DNA of 64,000 nt from Mycobacterium celatum (GCF_002101595.1 NZ_LQOM01000014.1:1-64000); one strand, 5' to 3'. Positions 47,565-59,270 are shown, numbered from the stretch's first letter. Made by a program: numbers and translations. Notes: a model not told the origin generated them from the sequence alone.

Positions 47565-49755
47565 ATGGTCGAGACCCCCCTGGCGTCGCTGCGGGTGCTC
47601 GACCTCGCCGGAGACGACACCGACGCGGTGTGCCGGATATTCGCCGACCTCGGTGCCGACGTGCTCAAGGTCGAACCGCCCGGCGGCAGCCCGGCGCGGC
47701 GCCGACTGCCGTCGCTCGATGGTCAGAGCCTGCCGTTCGCGCTGCACAACGCCAACAAACGCAGCACCGTGCTCAACCCGAACGACGCAGCGGACCGCGC
47801 CCGCTTCCCCGAACTGGCGGCCGGTGCCGACATCGTCGTCGACAGCGGGCAAGCCGCTGGGTACGGAATGTCGTGCATTGAGCTGGCCGACCGCTATCCG
47901 CAGCTGGTGGTGTTGTCGATCAGCGACTTCGGTGCGACGGGCCCGCGGTCGTCGTGGCGGGCCACCGACCCGGTCTTCTACGCGCTGTCGGGTTCGCTGT
48001 CGCGCTCGGGTCCGACCACCGGGACACCGGTGTTGCCGCCAGACGGCATCGCGTCGGCCACCGCGGCCGTGCAAGCCGCGTGGGCCGCGCTCGTCGCTTA
48101 CTACAACCGGTTACGTTGCGGCACAGGCGATTACATTGACTTCTCCCGGTTCGATGCCGTCGTCATGGCCCTCGACCCGGCCTTCGGCACGCACGGGCAG
48201 GCCGCGGCCGGTATCCGCCGCCCCGACCGGTGGCGGGGACGACCGCGCAACCAGGACGCCTACCCGATCTATGCCTGCAAGGACGGCTATGTCCGGATCT
48301 GTGTGATGTCGCCGCGGCAGTGGCGCGGCCTGCGGCGCTGGCTGGGGGAGCCGGAGGAGTTCTGCGACCCGCGCTACGACGTGATCGGCGCGCGGTTCGC
48401 CGCCTGGCCGCAGATCAGCGTACTGATCGAGAAGTTGTTCGCCGGCCAGACGATGAAGGAGCTGGTGTCGGCCGGACAAGCCAACGGTGTGCCGATCGCC
48501 GCCGTGCTGTCGCCGGCGCAAATCCTTGCCTCCGAACATTTCCAAGCGGTCGGTGCGATCACCGAAACAGAACTCGTCCCCGGCGTGCACACCACAATTC
48601 CGGTCGGCTACTTCTCAGTCGACGGACAGCACACCGGTTTTCGCGCACCCGCTCCCGCGCTAGGGCGCGACGACGCGTCCTGGCAAGCCGATCGGGCAGC
48701 CGACACCCCACGCCGAAAGACCACCCTTCCGTTCGACGGGCTGCGGATCGTCGACCTCGGCATCATCGTCGCCGGCGGCGAATGCAGCCGGCTGTTCGCC
48801 GATCTGGGCGCCGAGGTCATCAAGGTGGAAAGCGCCGCCTATCCGGACGGATTGCGCCAGGCCCGCGCCGGCGAGGCGATGAGCGAGTCGTTCGCCTGGG
48901 CACACCGCAACAACCTGGGACTCGGTCTGGATCTGCGCAGCGCGGCGGGCAAACAACTCTTCGGCCGGCTGGTCGCGAACGCCGACGCGGTGTTCGCCAA
49001 CTTCAAGCCGGGAACCCTTGCCGCCCTTGGGTTTCCATACGACACGCTGCGTGACATCAATCCGCGGATCGTGCTCGCCGAGAGCAGCGCGTTCGGTGAC
49101 ACCGGCCCGTGGAGCACCCGGATGGGCTACGGCCCACTGGTGCGCGCTACCACCGGGGTCACCAAGCTGTGGACGTCCGAGGAAGCCGCCGCGGACGCGT
49201 CGCGGCATCCGTTCTACGACGCGACGACGATCTTCCCGGACCACGTGGTCGGGCGGATCACCGCAATAGGGGCGCTGGCGGCGCTGATCCACCGCGACCG
49301 CACCGGTTCCGGTAGCCGCGTGCATGTTTCGCAGGCGGAGGCCGTTGTCAACCAACTCGACACCTTGTATGTCGCCGAGGCCGCACGCGCGGCCGGTCGA
49401 GGCGAGGTGCGCGACGATCTCGGACTGGACCCGCACGCGCACCCCCGGGCAGGTCGCAGAAGCGCTGCAGTCGGCCGGAGTTCCCGCCGGCGCGATGAAC
49501 CGCCCGCCCGACGTTCTCGAAGACCCGCAGCTGTTGCACCGAAAGTTGTTCAGCGACATGTCCCATCCGCTGTTCGACCATCCGTTGCCGGCCGAAACCG
49601 GCCCGGCGCTGTTTCGCCACATCCCGCCGGCACCGCAGCGGCCCGCGCCGCTGCCCGGTCAGGACACTCGCGAGATCTGCCGCAAGGTGCTGCAGATGAG
49701 CAGCGAGGAAGCCGAACAGCTGATCGGCGACGGCGTGCTGTTCGCCTCCATTTAG
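47565..49755 (+). pseudogene. CaiB/BaiF double-domain CoA-transferase, disrupted by deletion/frameshift (Rv1866-like)
   Basis: Two CaiB/BaiF domains are encoded. The first begins [24 protein letters not shown]. The second begins near residue 390 (LRIVDLGIIVAGGECSRLFADLGAEVIKVE) and continues normally to NQLDTLYVAEAARAAGRGEVRDD at about 49420. The frame then runs into basic low-complexity residues to 49829. The genuine C-terminal segment (SDWTRTRTPGQVAEALQ, AGVPAGAMNRPPDVLEDPQLL, ... LFASI) continues in the +1 frame to 49755. The join, at about 49413-49425, lacks the conserved stretch normally found between these segments, so part of the domain is deleted as well as shifted. The product probably lacks activity. 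Rv1866 in M. tuberculosis is intact as I recall. Confidence 0.85.
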
Positions 49756-49763
49756 ACTCTTCC

Positions 49764-49821
49764 GCGAGCGTGCACAAATGTACGGCAGTTACGGCGCGTC
49801 GCCGTCCAAACGCACGCTCGC
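49764..49821. repeat. palindromic intergenic repeat, family A copy 3
   Basis: A 58-bp element with terminal arms GCGAGCGTGC (49764-49773) and GCACGCTCGC (49812-49821), a perfect 10-bp inverted repeat. The interior differs from copies 1 and 2 (TGTACGGCAGTTACGGCGCGTCGCCG) but has the same length and arms. It fills the gap between the disrupted CoA-transferase and the thiolase-like gene, ending 21 bases before the latter's ATG. Confidence 0.8.
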
Positions 49822-49842
49822 ACTCGTGAAAGGTTCTCACGC

Positions 49843-51318
49843 ATGCCCGTCGACCCGCGGACACCGGTGCTGATCGGCTACGGCCAGGTCAACCAGTTCG
49901 AGGACAACCCCGACATCGAACCCGTCGACCTGATGGTCGCCGCCGCGCGCGAGGCCGCCGACCAGCGTGTGCTCGAGGCGGTCGACTCTGTGCGGGTGGT
50001 GAACCTGCTGTCCGCGCGCTACCGCGACCCCGGCCTGCTGCTCGCGCAGCGCGTCGGCGCCGACAGCCCGGCCACCCGCTACAGCGGCGTGGGCGGCAAT
50101 GTGCCGCAGACACTGGTGAACCGGGCCTGCCTGGACATCCAGCAAGGGCATGCCGACGTGGTGCTGGTGGCGGGCGGCGAAACCTGGCGCACCAGGATGC
50201 AGTTGAAGGCGCAGGGCCGCCGGTTGACCTGGACCGAGCAAGACGAATCGGTTCCGATCGCGCCGGGCGGCGACGAGAACGTCCCGATGGCCGGGTCGGC
50301 CGAGGAGCGCATCGAGCTCGCCCGTCCGGCTCATGTCTATCCGCTATTCGAACAGGCGTTGCGGATCAGCACCGGCGAGCCGATCGAGGACCACCGCAGG
50401 CGCATCGGTGAACTGTGGGCGCGGTTCAACGCCGTTGCCGTGGACAATCCGCACGCCTGGATCCGCAAACCCCTTGCAGCCGAGGACATTTGGCAGACCG
50501 GTCCGGCCAACCGGATGATCAGCTGGCCCTACACCAAGCTGATGAACTCCAACAACATGGTCGATCAGGGCGCCGCGCTGGTCCTGGCCTCGGCGAATGC
50601 CGCGGCGCGACTGCAAGTACCCACCGAACACTGGGTGTACCCGTACGCCGGCACCGATGCGCACGACACCTACGCGATCAGCGAGCGTGCCGAACTGCAT
50701 CGCTGCCCGGCAATCCGGATCGGCGGTGCCCGCGCGCTGGAACTGGCCGGGTTCGGCATCGACGACGTCGACTACGTCGACCTGTATTCGTGCTTTCCGT
50801 CCGCGGTGCAGATCGCGGCCACCGAACTCGGCCTGCCGGTCGACGACCCGAGCCGGCCGCTGACCGTGACCGGCGGGCTGACGTTCGCCGGCGGACCGTG
50901 GAGCAACTACGTCACGCACTCGATTGCGACGATGGCCGAAGTGCTGATCGCAAACCCCGGGCGGCGCGGCCTGATCACCGCCAACGGCGGCTATCTGACC
51001 AAGCACAGCTTCGGCGTGTACGGCACCGAGCCGCCGGCATCGCAATTCCGTTGGGAAGACGTGCAATCCGTTGTCGATCGGGAGCCGACCCGACCCGCAG
51101 TGGTCGAATGGGACGGCGTCGGCACCGTCGAATCCTGGACCACGCCGTTCGACCGGGACGGCCGCCCGGAGAAGGCGTTCCTGGCGGTTCGCACGCCTGA
51201 AGAGTCGCGCACGCTTGCCGTGATCCCCGATGCGGCGGCGGCCGAGGCGACCGTGCACGACGACATCGGTGGCGCCAAGGTCAGGGTCCGCCCCGATGGC
51301 ACCGCCACTCTGCGCTAG
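49843..51318 (+). CDS. thiolase-superfamily protein (acetyl-CoA acetyltransferase-like, Rv1867-like)
   Basis: A 491-residue thiolase-like protein. N-terminal: GYGQVNQFEDNPDIEPVDLMVAAAREA and NVPQTLVNRACLDIQQGHADVVLVAGGE, where the Cys (about 95) occupies the nucleophile region. C-terminal: VDYVDLYSCFPSAVQIAATELGL, GGLTFAGGPWSNYVTHSIATMAEVL and NGGYLTKHSFGVYGTEP, which supply the thiolase His and GG elements. The motif spacing differs from biosynthetic thiolases, as in SCP2-thiolase-like proteins. The role could be beta-oxidation chain cleavage or condensation in lipid metabolism. It sits after the broken CoA-transferase, and both neighbours are kept in M. tuberculosis, suggesting a shared acyl-CoA pathway. 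Confidence 0.85.
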   Translation: MPVDPRTPVLIGYGQVNQFEDNPDIEPVDLMVAAAREAADQRVLEAVDSVRVVNLLSARYRDPGLLLAQRVGADSPATRYSGVGGNVPQTLVNRACLDIQQGHADVVLVAGGETWRTRMQLKAQGRRLTWTEQDESVPIAPGGDENVPMAGSAEERIELARPAHVYPLFEQALRISTGEPIEDHRRRIGELWARFNAVAVDNPHAWIRKPLAAEDIWQTGPANRMISWPYTKLMNSNNMVDQGAALVLASANAAARLQVPTEHWVYPYAGTDAHDTYAISERAELHRCPAIRIGGARALELAGFGIDDVDYVDLYSCFPSAVQIAATELGLPVDDPSRPLTVTGGLTFAGGPWSNYVTHSIATMAEVLIANPGRRGLITANGGYLTKHSFGVYGTEPPASQFRWEDVQSVVDREPTRPAVVEWDGVGTVESWTTPFDRDGRPEKAFLAVRTPEESRTLAVIPDAAAAEATVHDDIGGAKVRVRPDGTATLR

Positions 51319-51368
51319 GTACAACTAGGTAACAGAATCGACGTTAGGGTCAAAAGCTTCCTGGGAAC

Positions 51369-51408
51369 CCTCCCCGCGCGCCTATTGTCGGGGTAGACAC
51401 CGGGGAGG
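51369..51408 (+). promoter_or_regulatory. hairpin sequestering the ribosome site of the epimerase gene
   Basis: CCTCCCCG (51369-51376) is the exact reverse complement of CGGGGAGG (51401-51408), which contains the Shine-Dalgarno sequence for the ATG at 51417. An alternative partner CGGGG lies at 51389-51393, so the anti-SD arm could pair with either. The geometry fits a small RNA-level translational switch, if the transcript starts upstream of 51369. Confidence 0.4.
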
Positions 51409-51416
51409 TGAGCAGT

Positions 51417-53534
51417 ATGCGGATCCTGGTCACCGGAGTCACCGGGATGGTGGGTCGCACACTGGCCCGGCAGTTGATTGCCGCCGGACACGCGGTCAGT
51501 GGCATCGCGCGACATCCTCATGACAACCTGGACCCCGAGGTCGATTTTCTTTGTGGACGGCTCGGCGGGCCGGTATTGCAGCAGCTCGCCGACGAGTCAC
51601 ATGTGGTGGTGCATCTCGCCCCGGTCGATCCCACCGCGCCCGGCACCGCAGGCATCAACGGGCTGGTGCATGTCGCGCACGCGGCCGCGCGTGCCGGCGC
51701 CCGGTTGATTTTCGTATCGCAGGCCGCCGGCGAGCCCGAGCTGTACCAACAGGCCGAGAAGCTGGTGTCCACCGGCTGGGCGCCGAGCCTGATCGTCCGG
51801 GTGGCGCCACTCATGGGCCGCCAGCTCGATTGGGCGGTGTGCCGCACGGTGGCCACTCTGATTCGCGGCAAGGAGTCGCTGCGGCCGGTGCGGCTGCTGC
51901 ACGTCGATGACCTGGTCCGTTTCCTGGTGGTCGCGGTCGCGGCCAATACCACCGGCGTGGTGGATGTCGCGACCCCGGACACCACCAACACGGTGGTCGC
52001 GCGACACCTGCTGCGCGCCGCCGACCAGCGACCCCGCCCGCATCGGCTCCCCACCTGGACAGAGCTGACGCCGGACATGGATCTCGCTGCGATGCAAGAA
52101 GACTGGCAGTTCGAGCCGGGCTGGTCGGCCGCCGATGCGCTCGCCGATACGGCGCGCGGCCTCTGCGGTCGCAAGCTCGACGCCGGGGGTGCCGTCGACC
52201 TTCCCGGTCATCTGCCGTTGCCCTGTGAGCCGGTGCCGCGCTCCGGGCCGCCCGACGGAACACCGCTGCAGTGCGCGGCGCCCGACGGGCTGGAAGGCGA
52301 ATTCGACGACCGGATCGATCCCCGGTTCCCGGTCTTCGCCGCGTCGACGCTGGCCGAGGCTCTGCCGGGCCCGTTGACCCCGATGACGCTCGACGTCCAA
52401 TTGTCGGGCCTGCGGATGGCCAACCGGGTGATGGGTCAGGTGATGGCGCTGGGCGGTGTGATGGCCGCTGAGTGGGGCAGCCGCGCCATCGCGATGTTCG
52501 GCCATCGGCCCTACGTCGGGGTATCGGCGGGCGTGATCGCGGCCGGCCAGCTGCCCGGCTGGGACGAGAGCGCGGTTCTGCAGCATTCGCTGGGCGACAC
52601 CCCGGTCGGCGAACTGTTGCCGCTGGGCCGTCCACGACTGGCCGGTGGGCTGCTGGGATCGGCGGCCAAGGCCGTCGTCGTGAGCCGGGCAGTGGCCCTG
52701 CTGCGCCATCTGAAAGCCGACACGCAGGCCTACAGCACGGCGGCGACGGCCGAGCATCTCGACGCCACGCACCTGGCCTCGTTGTCCGAGGCTGCCCTGC
52801 AGGCACGGATTTGCCTGCTACGCGACCGGATTCACCAGGGCTGGCGGCTGACCGCGCTCTGGCTGATCGACAGCGGCGTCACCGCGGCGGCGCTGGAGCG
52901 CACCGACTCTCACGCCCCCGTGCCGGGCGTCGAGGCGCTGATGGACAGCGGACGCATCGCGAATGAGACCGCTGCCCTGGAGGCGGTGCTGCGGCGCGAC
53001 CCGCGGGTATGCGCACTGGCGGCGAAGGGCGATCTCGACAGCGTGCGTGCGCTGTCGCTGAGTGCTTCGGCCGAGATCAAGGCGGTGATGGCCCGGATTT
53101 CCCACCGGGGGCCCGGCGACGCCGAACTGGCAAACCCCGTGTTCGGCGACGATCCGGCCATGTTGCTCATTGCCACCGCACGTGCCGCGGCGGCGCCGAT
53201 CGGTGCCGCGTCGCCACCGGACGTATTCGCAGAAACACTTCCGGAGCGGATGGCTGCCAACGCCCGGTCATCCCGAGAGCTGGCGCACGACACCACCATG
53301 CGGTTCACCCATGAATTGCGAATGACCTTGCGCGAGTTCGGGTCTCGACGACTGGCGGCTGACCTCATCGACGCGGTGGACGACGTGTATCACCTGACCT
53401 GCGACGAACTGCTCACCATGCCGGGCGACGCCCGGCTGCGGATCAAACGACGGCGCACCGAGCGAGAACGGCTGCAGGCGCTTGAATTACCAGCCGTCAT
53501 CGACCACAGCTGGCGGCCGCTCGGCGTCAGCTGA
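51417..53534 (+). CDS. NAD-dependent epimerase-like protein with large C-terminal region (Rv1868-like)
   Basis: A 705-residue protein. The N-terminal ~230 residues are an extended-SDR/NmrA-like Rossmann domain: MRILVTGVTGMVGRTLARQLIAAGH, then VVHLAPVDPT, and VSTGWAPSLIVRVAPLMG. The remaining ~470 residues are a mainly helical region (IHQGWRLTALWLIDSGVTAAALE, MRFTHELRMTLREFGSRRLAADLIDAVDDVYHLTCDELLTMP) resembling the linker and phosphohistidine-containing domains of PEP-utilising proteins, here without a clear catalytic His. The function is not established. The ATG with GGGGAGG eight bases upstream was preferred to a GTG adjacent to that motif. Its end overlaps the convergent reductase gene by eight bases. 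Confidence 0.8.
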   Translation: MRILVTGVTGMVGRTLARQLIAAGHAVSGIARHPHDNLDPEVDFLCGRLGGPVLQQLADESHVVVHLAPVDPTAPGTAGINGLVHVAHAAARAGARLIFVSQAAGEPELYQQAEKLVSTGWAPSLIVRVAPLMGRQLDWAVCRTVATLIRGKESLRPVRLLHVDDLVRFLVVAVAANTTGVVDVATPDTTNTVVARHLLRAADQRPRPHRLPTWTELTPDMDLAAMQEDWQFEPGWSAADALADTARGLCGRKLDAGGAVDLPGHLPLPCEPVPRSGPPDGTPLQCAAPDGLEGEFDDRIDPRFPVFAASTLAEALPGPLTPMTLDVQLSGLRMANRVMGQVMALGGVMAAEWGSRAIAMFGHRPYVGVSAGVIAAGQLPGWDESAVLQHSLGDTPVGELLPLGRPRLAGGLLGSAAKAVVVSRAVALLRHLKADTQAYSTAATAEHLDATHLASLSEAALQARICLLRDRIHQGWRLTALWLIDSGVTAAALERTDSHAPVPGVEALMDSGRIANETAALEAVLRRDPRVCALAAKGDLDSVRALSLSASAEIKAVMARISHRGPGDAELANPVFGDDPAMLLIATARAAAAPIGAASPPDVFAETLPERMAANARSSRELAHDTTMRFTHELRMTLREFGSRRLAADLIDAVDDVYHLTCDELLTMPGDARLRIKRRRTERERLQALELPAVIDHSWRPLGVS

Positions 53535-54759
53535 CCGCGTCGCTAAGCGGAGCCTGCGGATCGGCCAGCCGGTCGGGGTCGACCGGCTTCTGCGAGCGGA
53601 TCAGCGTTTTGACGTCGTCGAGCACGTCCCAGATGTTGACGTTCATTCCGGCCAGCACCCGGTTGTCGGCGTCCAGCCAGAAGGCGACGAACTCGCGGCC
53701 GTCGACGTCGCCACGGAACACCACCCGGTCGTAGCTCGGTGCGTAGCCAACGTATTCCATGCCGAGGTCGTACTGGTCGGTGAAGAAGTACGGCAGCTCG
53801 GCGTATTCACCTGGCTTTCCGAGCATTCCGTCGACGGCTACCGCGGGCTGCTTGAGCGCGTTGGCCCAGTGCTCGGTGCGAATGCGGGTGCGGTACAGCG
53901 GATGCTCGGCGGCGGCGATGTCGCCGACGGCGTAGATGTCGGCGTCGCTGCTGCGCAACGATGCGTCGACCAGCACGCCGCCGTCACCCATCGACAAGCC
54001 GGCTTCCTGCGCCAGTTCGATGTTCGGCTGGGCACCGACGGCTACCAGCACAGCATCGGCGCCAACCGTCGACCCGTCGGCCAGTCGCAGGCCGGTGGCC
54101 TTGCCGTCTGCGGTCGTGACCTCCTGGACCTGGGTCTGCAACCGCAGATCGACACCGTGGTCACGGTGCAGCGCGGCGAACACTGTGCCGACCTCTTCAC
54201 CGAGCGCGGCCAGCAGCGGCAGTTTCGCGGTCTCGACCACGGTGACGTCGACGCCGCGCTGCCGGGCGCTGGCGGCCACCTCCAGGCCGATCCACCCGGC
54301 GCCTACCACTGCGAGCGACGACCCTTCGGCCAGAACGGAATTCAGCGCCGACGCGTCTTCGAACGTTCGCAGATAGTGCACGCCGGCGGCGTCGGCGCCG
54401 GGTATCGGCAAACGCCGGGACCGCGACCCGGTGGCCAGCAAGAGTTTGTCGTAGCCGACGGTGCTGTCGTCCCCGAGACCGACGCTGTGCGCGGAAGCGT
54501 CGACCGCGACGGCCCTGGCGCCCAGTCGCAGATCGATGTCGCGGTCGCCGTACCAAGCCGACTCGTGCACGGTGAAATCGGTGAGCGATGTCTTGCCGGC
54601 CAAAAACTCCTTCGACAACGGTGGTCGCTCGTAGGGCAGGTGTTCTTCTTCGGCGACCAGGACGATATGGCCGTCGAAGCCTTTGTCGCGCAAGGCTTCT
54701 GCGGCTTTAGCGCCGGCAAGTCCGCCCCCGACGATGACGAATGTGGTTGAGCTGGCCAT
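53527..54759 (-). CDS. ferredoxin reductase-like FAD/NAD oxidoreductase (Rv1869c-like)
   Basis: A 410-residue FAD-dependent pyridine nucleotide-disulfide-type reductase, ferredoxin reductase (rubredoxin/putidaredoxin reductase) class. FAD motif TFVIVGGGLAGAKAAEALRDKG (about 5-26), NAD motif LAVVGAGWIGLEVAASARQRGVDVTVVE (about 146-173), and the second FAD contact DIYAVGDIAAAEHPL (about 280-294). It would pass electrons from NAD(P)H to a small ferredoxin for P450s or oxygenases; no ferredoxin or P450 gene is in the window. It is the last gene of a long minus-strand run. Confidence 0.9.
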   Translation of the reverse strand: MASSTTFVIVGGGLAGAKAAEALRDKGFDGHIVLVAEEEHLPYERPPLSKEFLAGKTSLTDFTVHESAWYGDRDIDLRLGARAVAVDASAHSVGLGDDSTVGYDKLLLATGSRSRRLPIPGADAAGVHYLRTFEDASALNSVLAEGSSLAVVGAGWIGLEVAASARQRGVDVTVVETAKLPLLAALGEEVGTVFAALHRDHGVDLRLQTQVQEVTTADGKATGLRLADGSTVGADAVLVAVGAQPNIELAQEAGLSMGDGGVLVDASLRSSDADIYAVGDIAAAEHPLYRTRIRTEHWANALKQPAVAVDGMLGKPGEYAELPYFFTDQYDLGMEYVGYAPSYDRVVFRGDVDGREFVAFWLDADNRVLAGMNVNIWDVLDDVKTLIRSQKPVDPDRLADPQAPLSDAVS

Positions 54760-54783
54760 GGCGTCCACCCTACTCGGCTGCAG

Positions 54784-55509
54784 TCAGCGCAAAAGATCCT
54801 TGAGGAAAAGCGCATTGCGCACGGCGTGGCCGTGCGGGTCGTTGTTGAAGTACATCCAGACATCGCGGCCTTCGCCGTCCCAGTCGGCGATCCGCTCGGC
54901 CCAGCGCCGCAGCTCGTCGTCCGGGTAGGAGCCGGCGTACATCGAATCCGGATCCGGGCCGTGCATCCGGATGTACACAAAATCGGTGGTGGCGCGGGGG
55001 ATACACGCCAGTCCGGCGCCGCTCATCACCACATAGGCGGCATTGCGTCGTTCCAGCAGCGCATACACGGCGGCGTCGTTCCAGGACGGGTGGCGCAACT
55101 CGACGGCCACGCGTATCCATATCGGCACGCTCGCCAGAAAGGAGTCGAGCCGCTCGTCGTCGCGGCGCTGCTCGGGATGCAGCTGAACCAGCAGCACACC
55201 GCGCCGATCACCCAGTGTCTGCCAACAGCGTTCGAACCGCTCGATCCACGGCTCCGGCGAGGACAGCCGGCGATAGTGAGTCAGGCCGCGATGCGCTTTC
55301 ACCGACATCGCGAACCCGTCCGGCAGCTGCCGGCGCCACCCGTCGAACGTCGAATCCTTGGGCCAGCGATAGAAACTGGCGTTCAGCTCGACAGTGTCGA
55401 ACACCTCGATGTAGCGGGCCAACCGCCGTGCCGAGGGCAGGCCCGGCGGGTAGAGCACGTCGGCCCAGTGGTCGTAGGACCATCCGGAGGTGCCGATCCG
55501 TATCGTCAC
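54784..55509 (-). CDS. DUF72 family protein
   Basis: A 241-residue TIM-barrel-like DUF72 protein: RIGTSGWSYDHWADVLYPPGLPS at the N-terminus, FDTVELNASFYRWPKDSTFDGWRRQLPDGFAMSVKAHRGLTHY in the centre, and VYIRMHGPDPDSMYAGSYPDDELRRWAERI toward the end. The GWSY/DxVExNxxFY/F.vK pattern is fully typical. DUF72 proteins are widespread and uncharacterised; a metal-dependent TIM-barrel enzyme is predicted. It lies seven bases after the HhH protein gene and 24 bases before the ferredoxin reductase-like gene, all in one direction. Confidence 0.88.
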   Translation of the reverse strand: MTIRIGTSGWSYDHWADVLYPPGLPSARRLARYIEVFDTVELNASFYRWPKDSTFDGWRRQLPDGFAMSVKAHRGLTHYRRLSSPEPWIERFERCWQTLGDRRGVLLVQLHPEQRRDDERLDSFLASVPIWIRVAVELRHPSWNDAAVYALLERRNAAYVVMSGAGLACIPRATTDFVYIRMHGPDPDSMYAGSYPDDELRRWAERIADWDGEGRDVWMYFNNDPHGHAVRNALFLKDLLR

Positions 55510-55516
55510 CGGCGGC

Positions 55517-56152
55517 TCAACCGGTCACCTGCCGCCGGATGTCGGCGTCCAGGGAGGCCCGCACCAAAGCCGCGGCCAGGCGTGCGTTGGCGCGCGGCGC
55601 CAGCGAACCGAGTTCTTTGGGATCGGCGGGCAGATCCAGTTTCTTGGCCGCGCCGATCGCCCGCTCGTCGAAATACGGTCGCGCCCAAGTCCAGACGTCC
55701 TGCACCTCGCGCAGGAAGATGTCGGCGCCGGTGGCACCGATGCCGTTGAACTGCTTGAGCAGGCCGGCGGCCGCGCGTACGTCGTGGTCGCTGCGGCGGG
55801 CCAGTTCGCGCAGATCACCGGAGTATTCGTCGCGGACCCGCTCGGCCATGTCGGTGAGCCGGGTGGCTGAGCTCTCGTCGTACCGCACGTAGTGGGCGCG
55901 ACCGAACGCGGCGATCATCGTGCGCCGGTTCGACGCCAACACGGCGTTCGGCGTTCGCACGCCCTCGTTGAACAGTTCGCGTCCGGCGCGCATCGCGATC
56001 GACGCGTCGATCGGCTTGCTGGCCAGCATGCACAGCACCAGGAGCTGAAAAAGTGGCATCGGCTTGTCGGCGATCCGGACCCCCGCCTCGGCGGCGTATG
56101 TGGTGCCCGCGGCCTTCAGCAGCCGTCGGACCGCCTGTGCGTGCTTGTCCAT
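55517..56152 (-). CDS. helix-hairpin-helix endonuclease III/GPD-like protein (Rv1870c-like)
   Basis: A 211-residue protein resembling the HhH-GPD base-excision fold. It has the all-helical core LVLCMLASKPIDASIAMRAGRELF (about 37-60) and the hairpin LLKQFNGIGATGADIFLREVQDVWTW (about 130-155). The helix-hairpin-helix loop FNGIGATGA is recognisable, but the catalytic Lys and the distal GPD Asp are not securely identified, and there is no FeS cluster tail. It could be a divergent glycosylase or a structural relative. The gene lies directly upstream of the DUF72 gene. Confidence 0.75.
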   Translation of the reverse strand: MDKHAQAVRRLLKAAGTTYAAEAGVRIADKPMPLFQLLVLCMLASKPIDASIAMRAGRELFNEGVRTPNAVLASNRRTMIAAFGRAHYVRYDESSATRLTDMAERVRDEYSGDLRELARRSDHDVRAAAGLLKQFNGIGATGADIFLREVQDVWTWARPYFDERAIGAAKKLDLPADPKELGSLAPRANARLAAALVRASLDADIRRQVTG

Positions 56153-56193
56153 ACCGCACGGTGTACCCGTTTAGGGTCGAGCGGACGCGCCGG

Positions 56194-56526
56194 TTACTTC
56201 GGCGGCAGCCCGCGCACGTAGTCCACGCTGCGCCTCACCCAACTTTGCAGCTGGCGTTTGGTTTTCACCCCTTCGAGGTCCACCCGAAGCCAGCCGCGCA
56301 TGTCGCGGCCGCCCATCACCATCGGGCTGAGGTGGGCGCGGGCGAGCAGTTTGTCGGTGTCGGTAGGCGGCACCCGCACCAACAGCCCGCCCTGCCCGCT
56401 GGCGGCGACGGTCATGTGCCCGCCGATCAGGAACGCCAGGCCGCCGAACATCCGTTTCTCCTCGACGCCCCGAAGCGGCCCCAGCACTTCGCGGATGCGC
56501 TCGACCAGCTCGGTGTCGTAGCCCAC
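56194..56526 (-). CDS. TfoX N-terminal domain protein
   Basis: A 110-residue TfoX_N-like protein: ELVERIREVLGPLRGVEEKRMFGGLAFLIGGHMTVAA, then LLVRVPPTDTDKLLARAHLSPMVMGGRDMRGWLRVDLEGV. TfoX is the competence regulator in gammaproteobacteria, but single N-terminal-domain proteins are common in actinobacteria with unknown role, so no competence function is implied. A GTG start (VGYDTELVERI) was selected for family fit; the longer frame upstream overlaps the next gene and is not TfoX-like. It begins five bases after the stop of the F420-type gene. Confidence 0.8.
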   Translation of the reverse strand: MGYDTELVERIREVLGPLRGVEEKRMFGGLAFLIGGHMTVAASGQGGLLVRVPPTDTDKLLARAHLSPMVMGGRDMRGWLRVDLEGVKTKRQLQSWVRRSVDYVRGLPPK

Positions 56527-56531
56527 CGCGG

Positions 56532-56912
56532 TCAGTCCAAGTCGACCCGAATGGTCAGTAGGTCGCTGCCCACCGCACGGACGACGGCGCTGTTGAGCGC
56601 CGGCAGGCTGCGCAGCCGCGCCTTCGCGTCGTCGTCGGGCAGCAAGTGGGCGGTTCCGGTGCGCCACCGGCCGCGTACCCGTACTCGCACTGCAGGATTG
56701 GCTTTGATATTGCGGACGTAGTCCGAACGCTCGCCGTGCTCGGACACCATCCAGAACTGGTTGTCGACCACACGCCCGCCGACCGCGGTGCGCCGCGGAT
56801 GGCCGGACTTGCGGCCGATGGTTTCCAGCATGGTCACCGGCAGCTTCCGGCCGACCGGGTTGACGACGAGGCGTTGCGTGCCATGCACCAGGCGTTGTTT
56901 GACGTTGCTCAC
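56532..56912 (-). CDS. deazaflavin (F420)-dependent nitroreductase family protein
   Basis: A 126-residue split-beta-barrel protein of the DUF385/Ddn (FDOR-A) family: VKQRLVHGTQRLVVNPVGRKLP, then the family strands TIGRKSGHPRRTAVGGRVVDNQFWMVSEHG (about 31-60) and YVRNIKANPAVRVRVRGRWRTGTAHLL. Members use F420H2 to reduce quinones or prodrugs such as pretomanid. The motif GRKSG-x-PR-x3-V is complete. It lies 11 bases after lon and six bases before the TfoX gene, in one transcription unit. Substrate not predicted. Confidence 0.88.
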   Translation of the reverse strand: MSNVKQRLVHGTQRLVVNPVGRKLPVTMLETIGRKSGHPRRTAVGGRVVDNQFWMVSEHGERSDYVRNIKANPAVRVRVRGRWRTGTAHLLPDDDAKARLRSLPALNSAVVRAVGSDLLTIRVDLD

Positions 56913-56923
56913 GCTCGCGAACG

Positions 56924-59242
<2,319 letters not shown>

Positions 59243-59270
59243 CAATCCTCCAAAGTTAAGCCTGCAGCGC

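Noticed and set aside
56909..56923. CACGCTCGCGAACG near lon as a further family A repeat
   Set aside because: Only a short arm-like word; no matching arm at the right distance.
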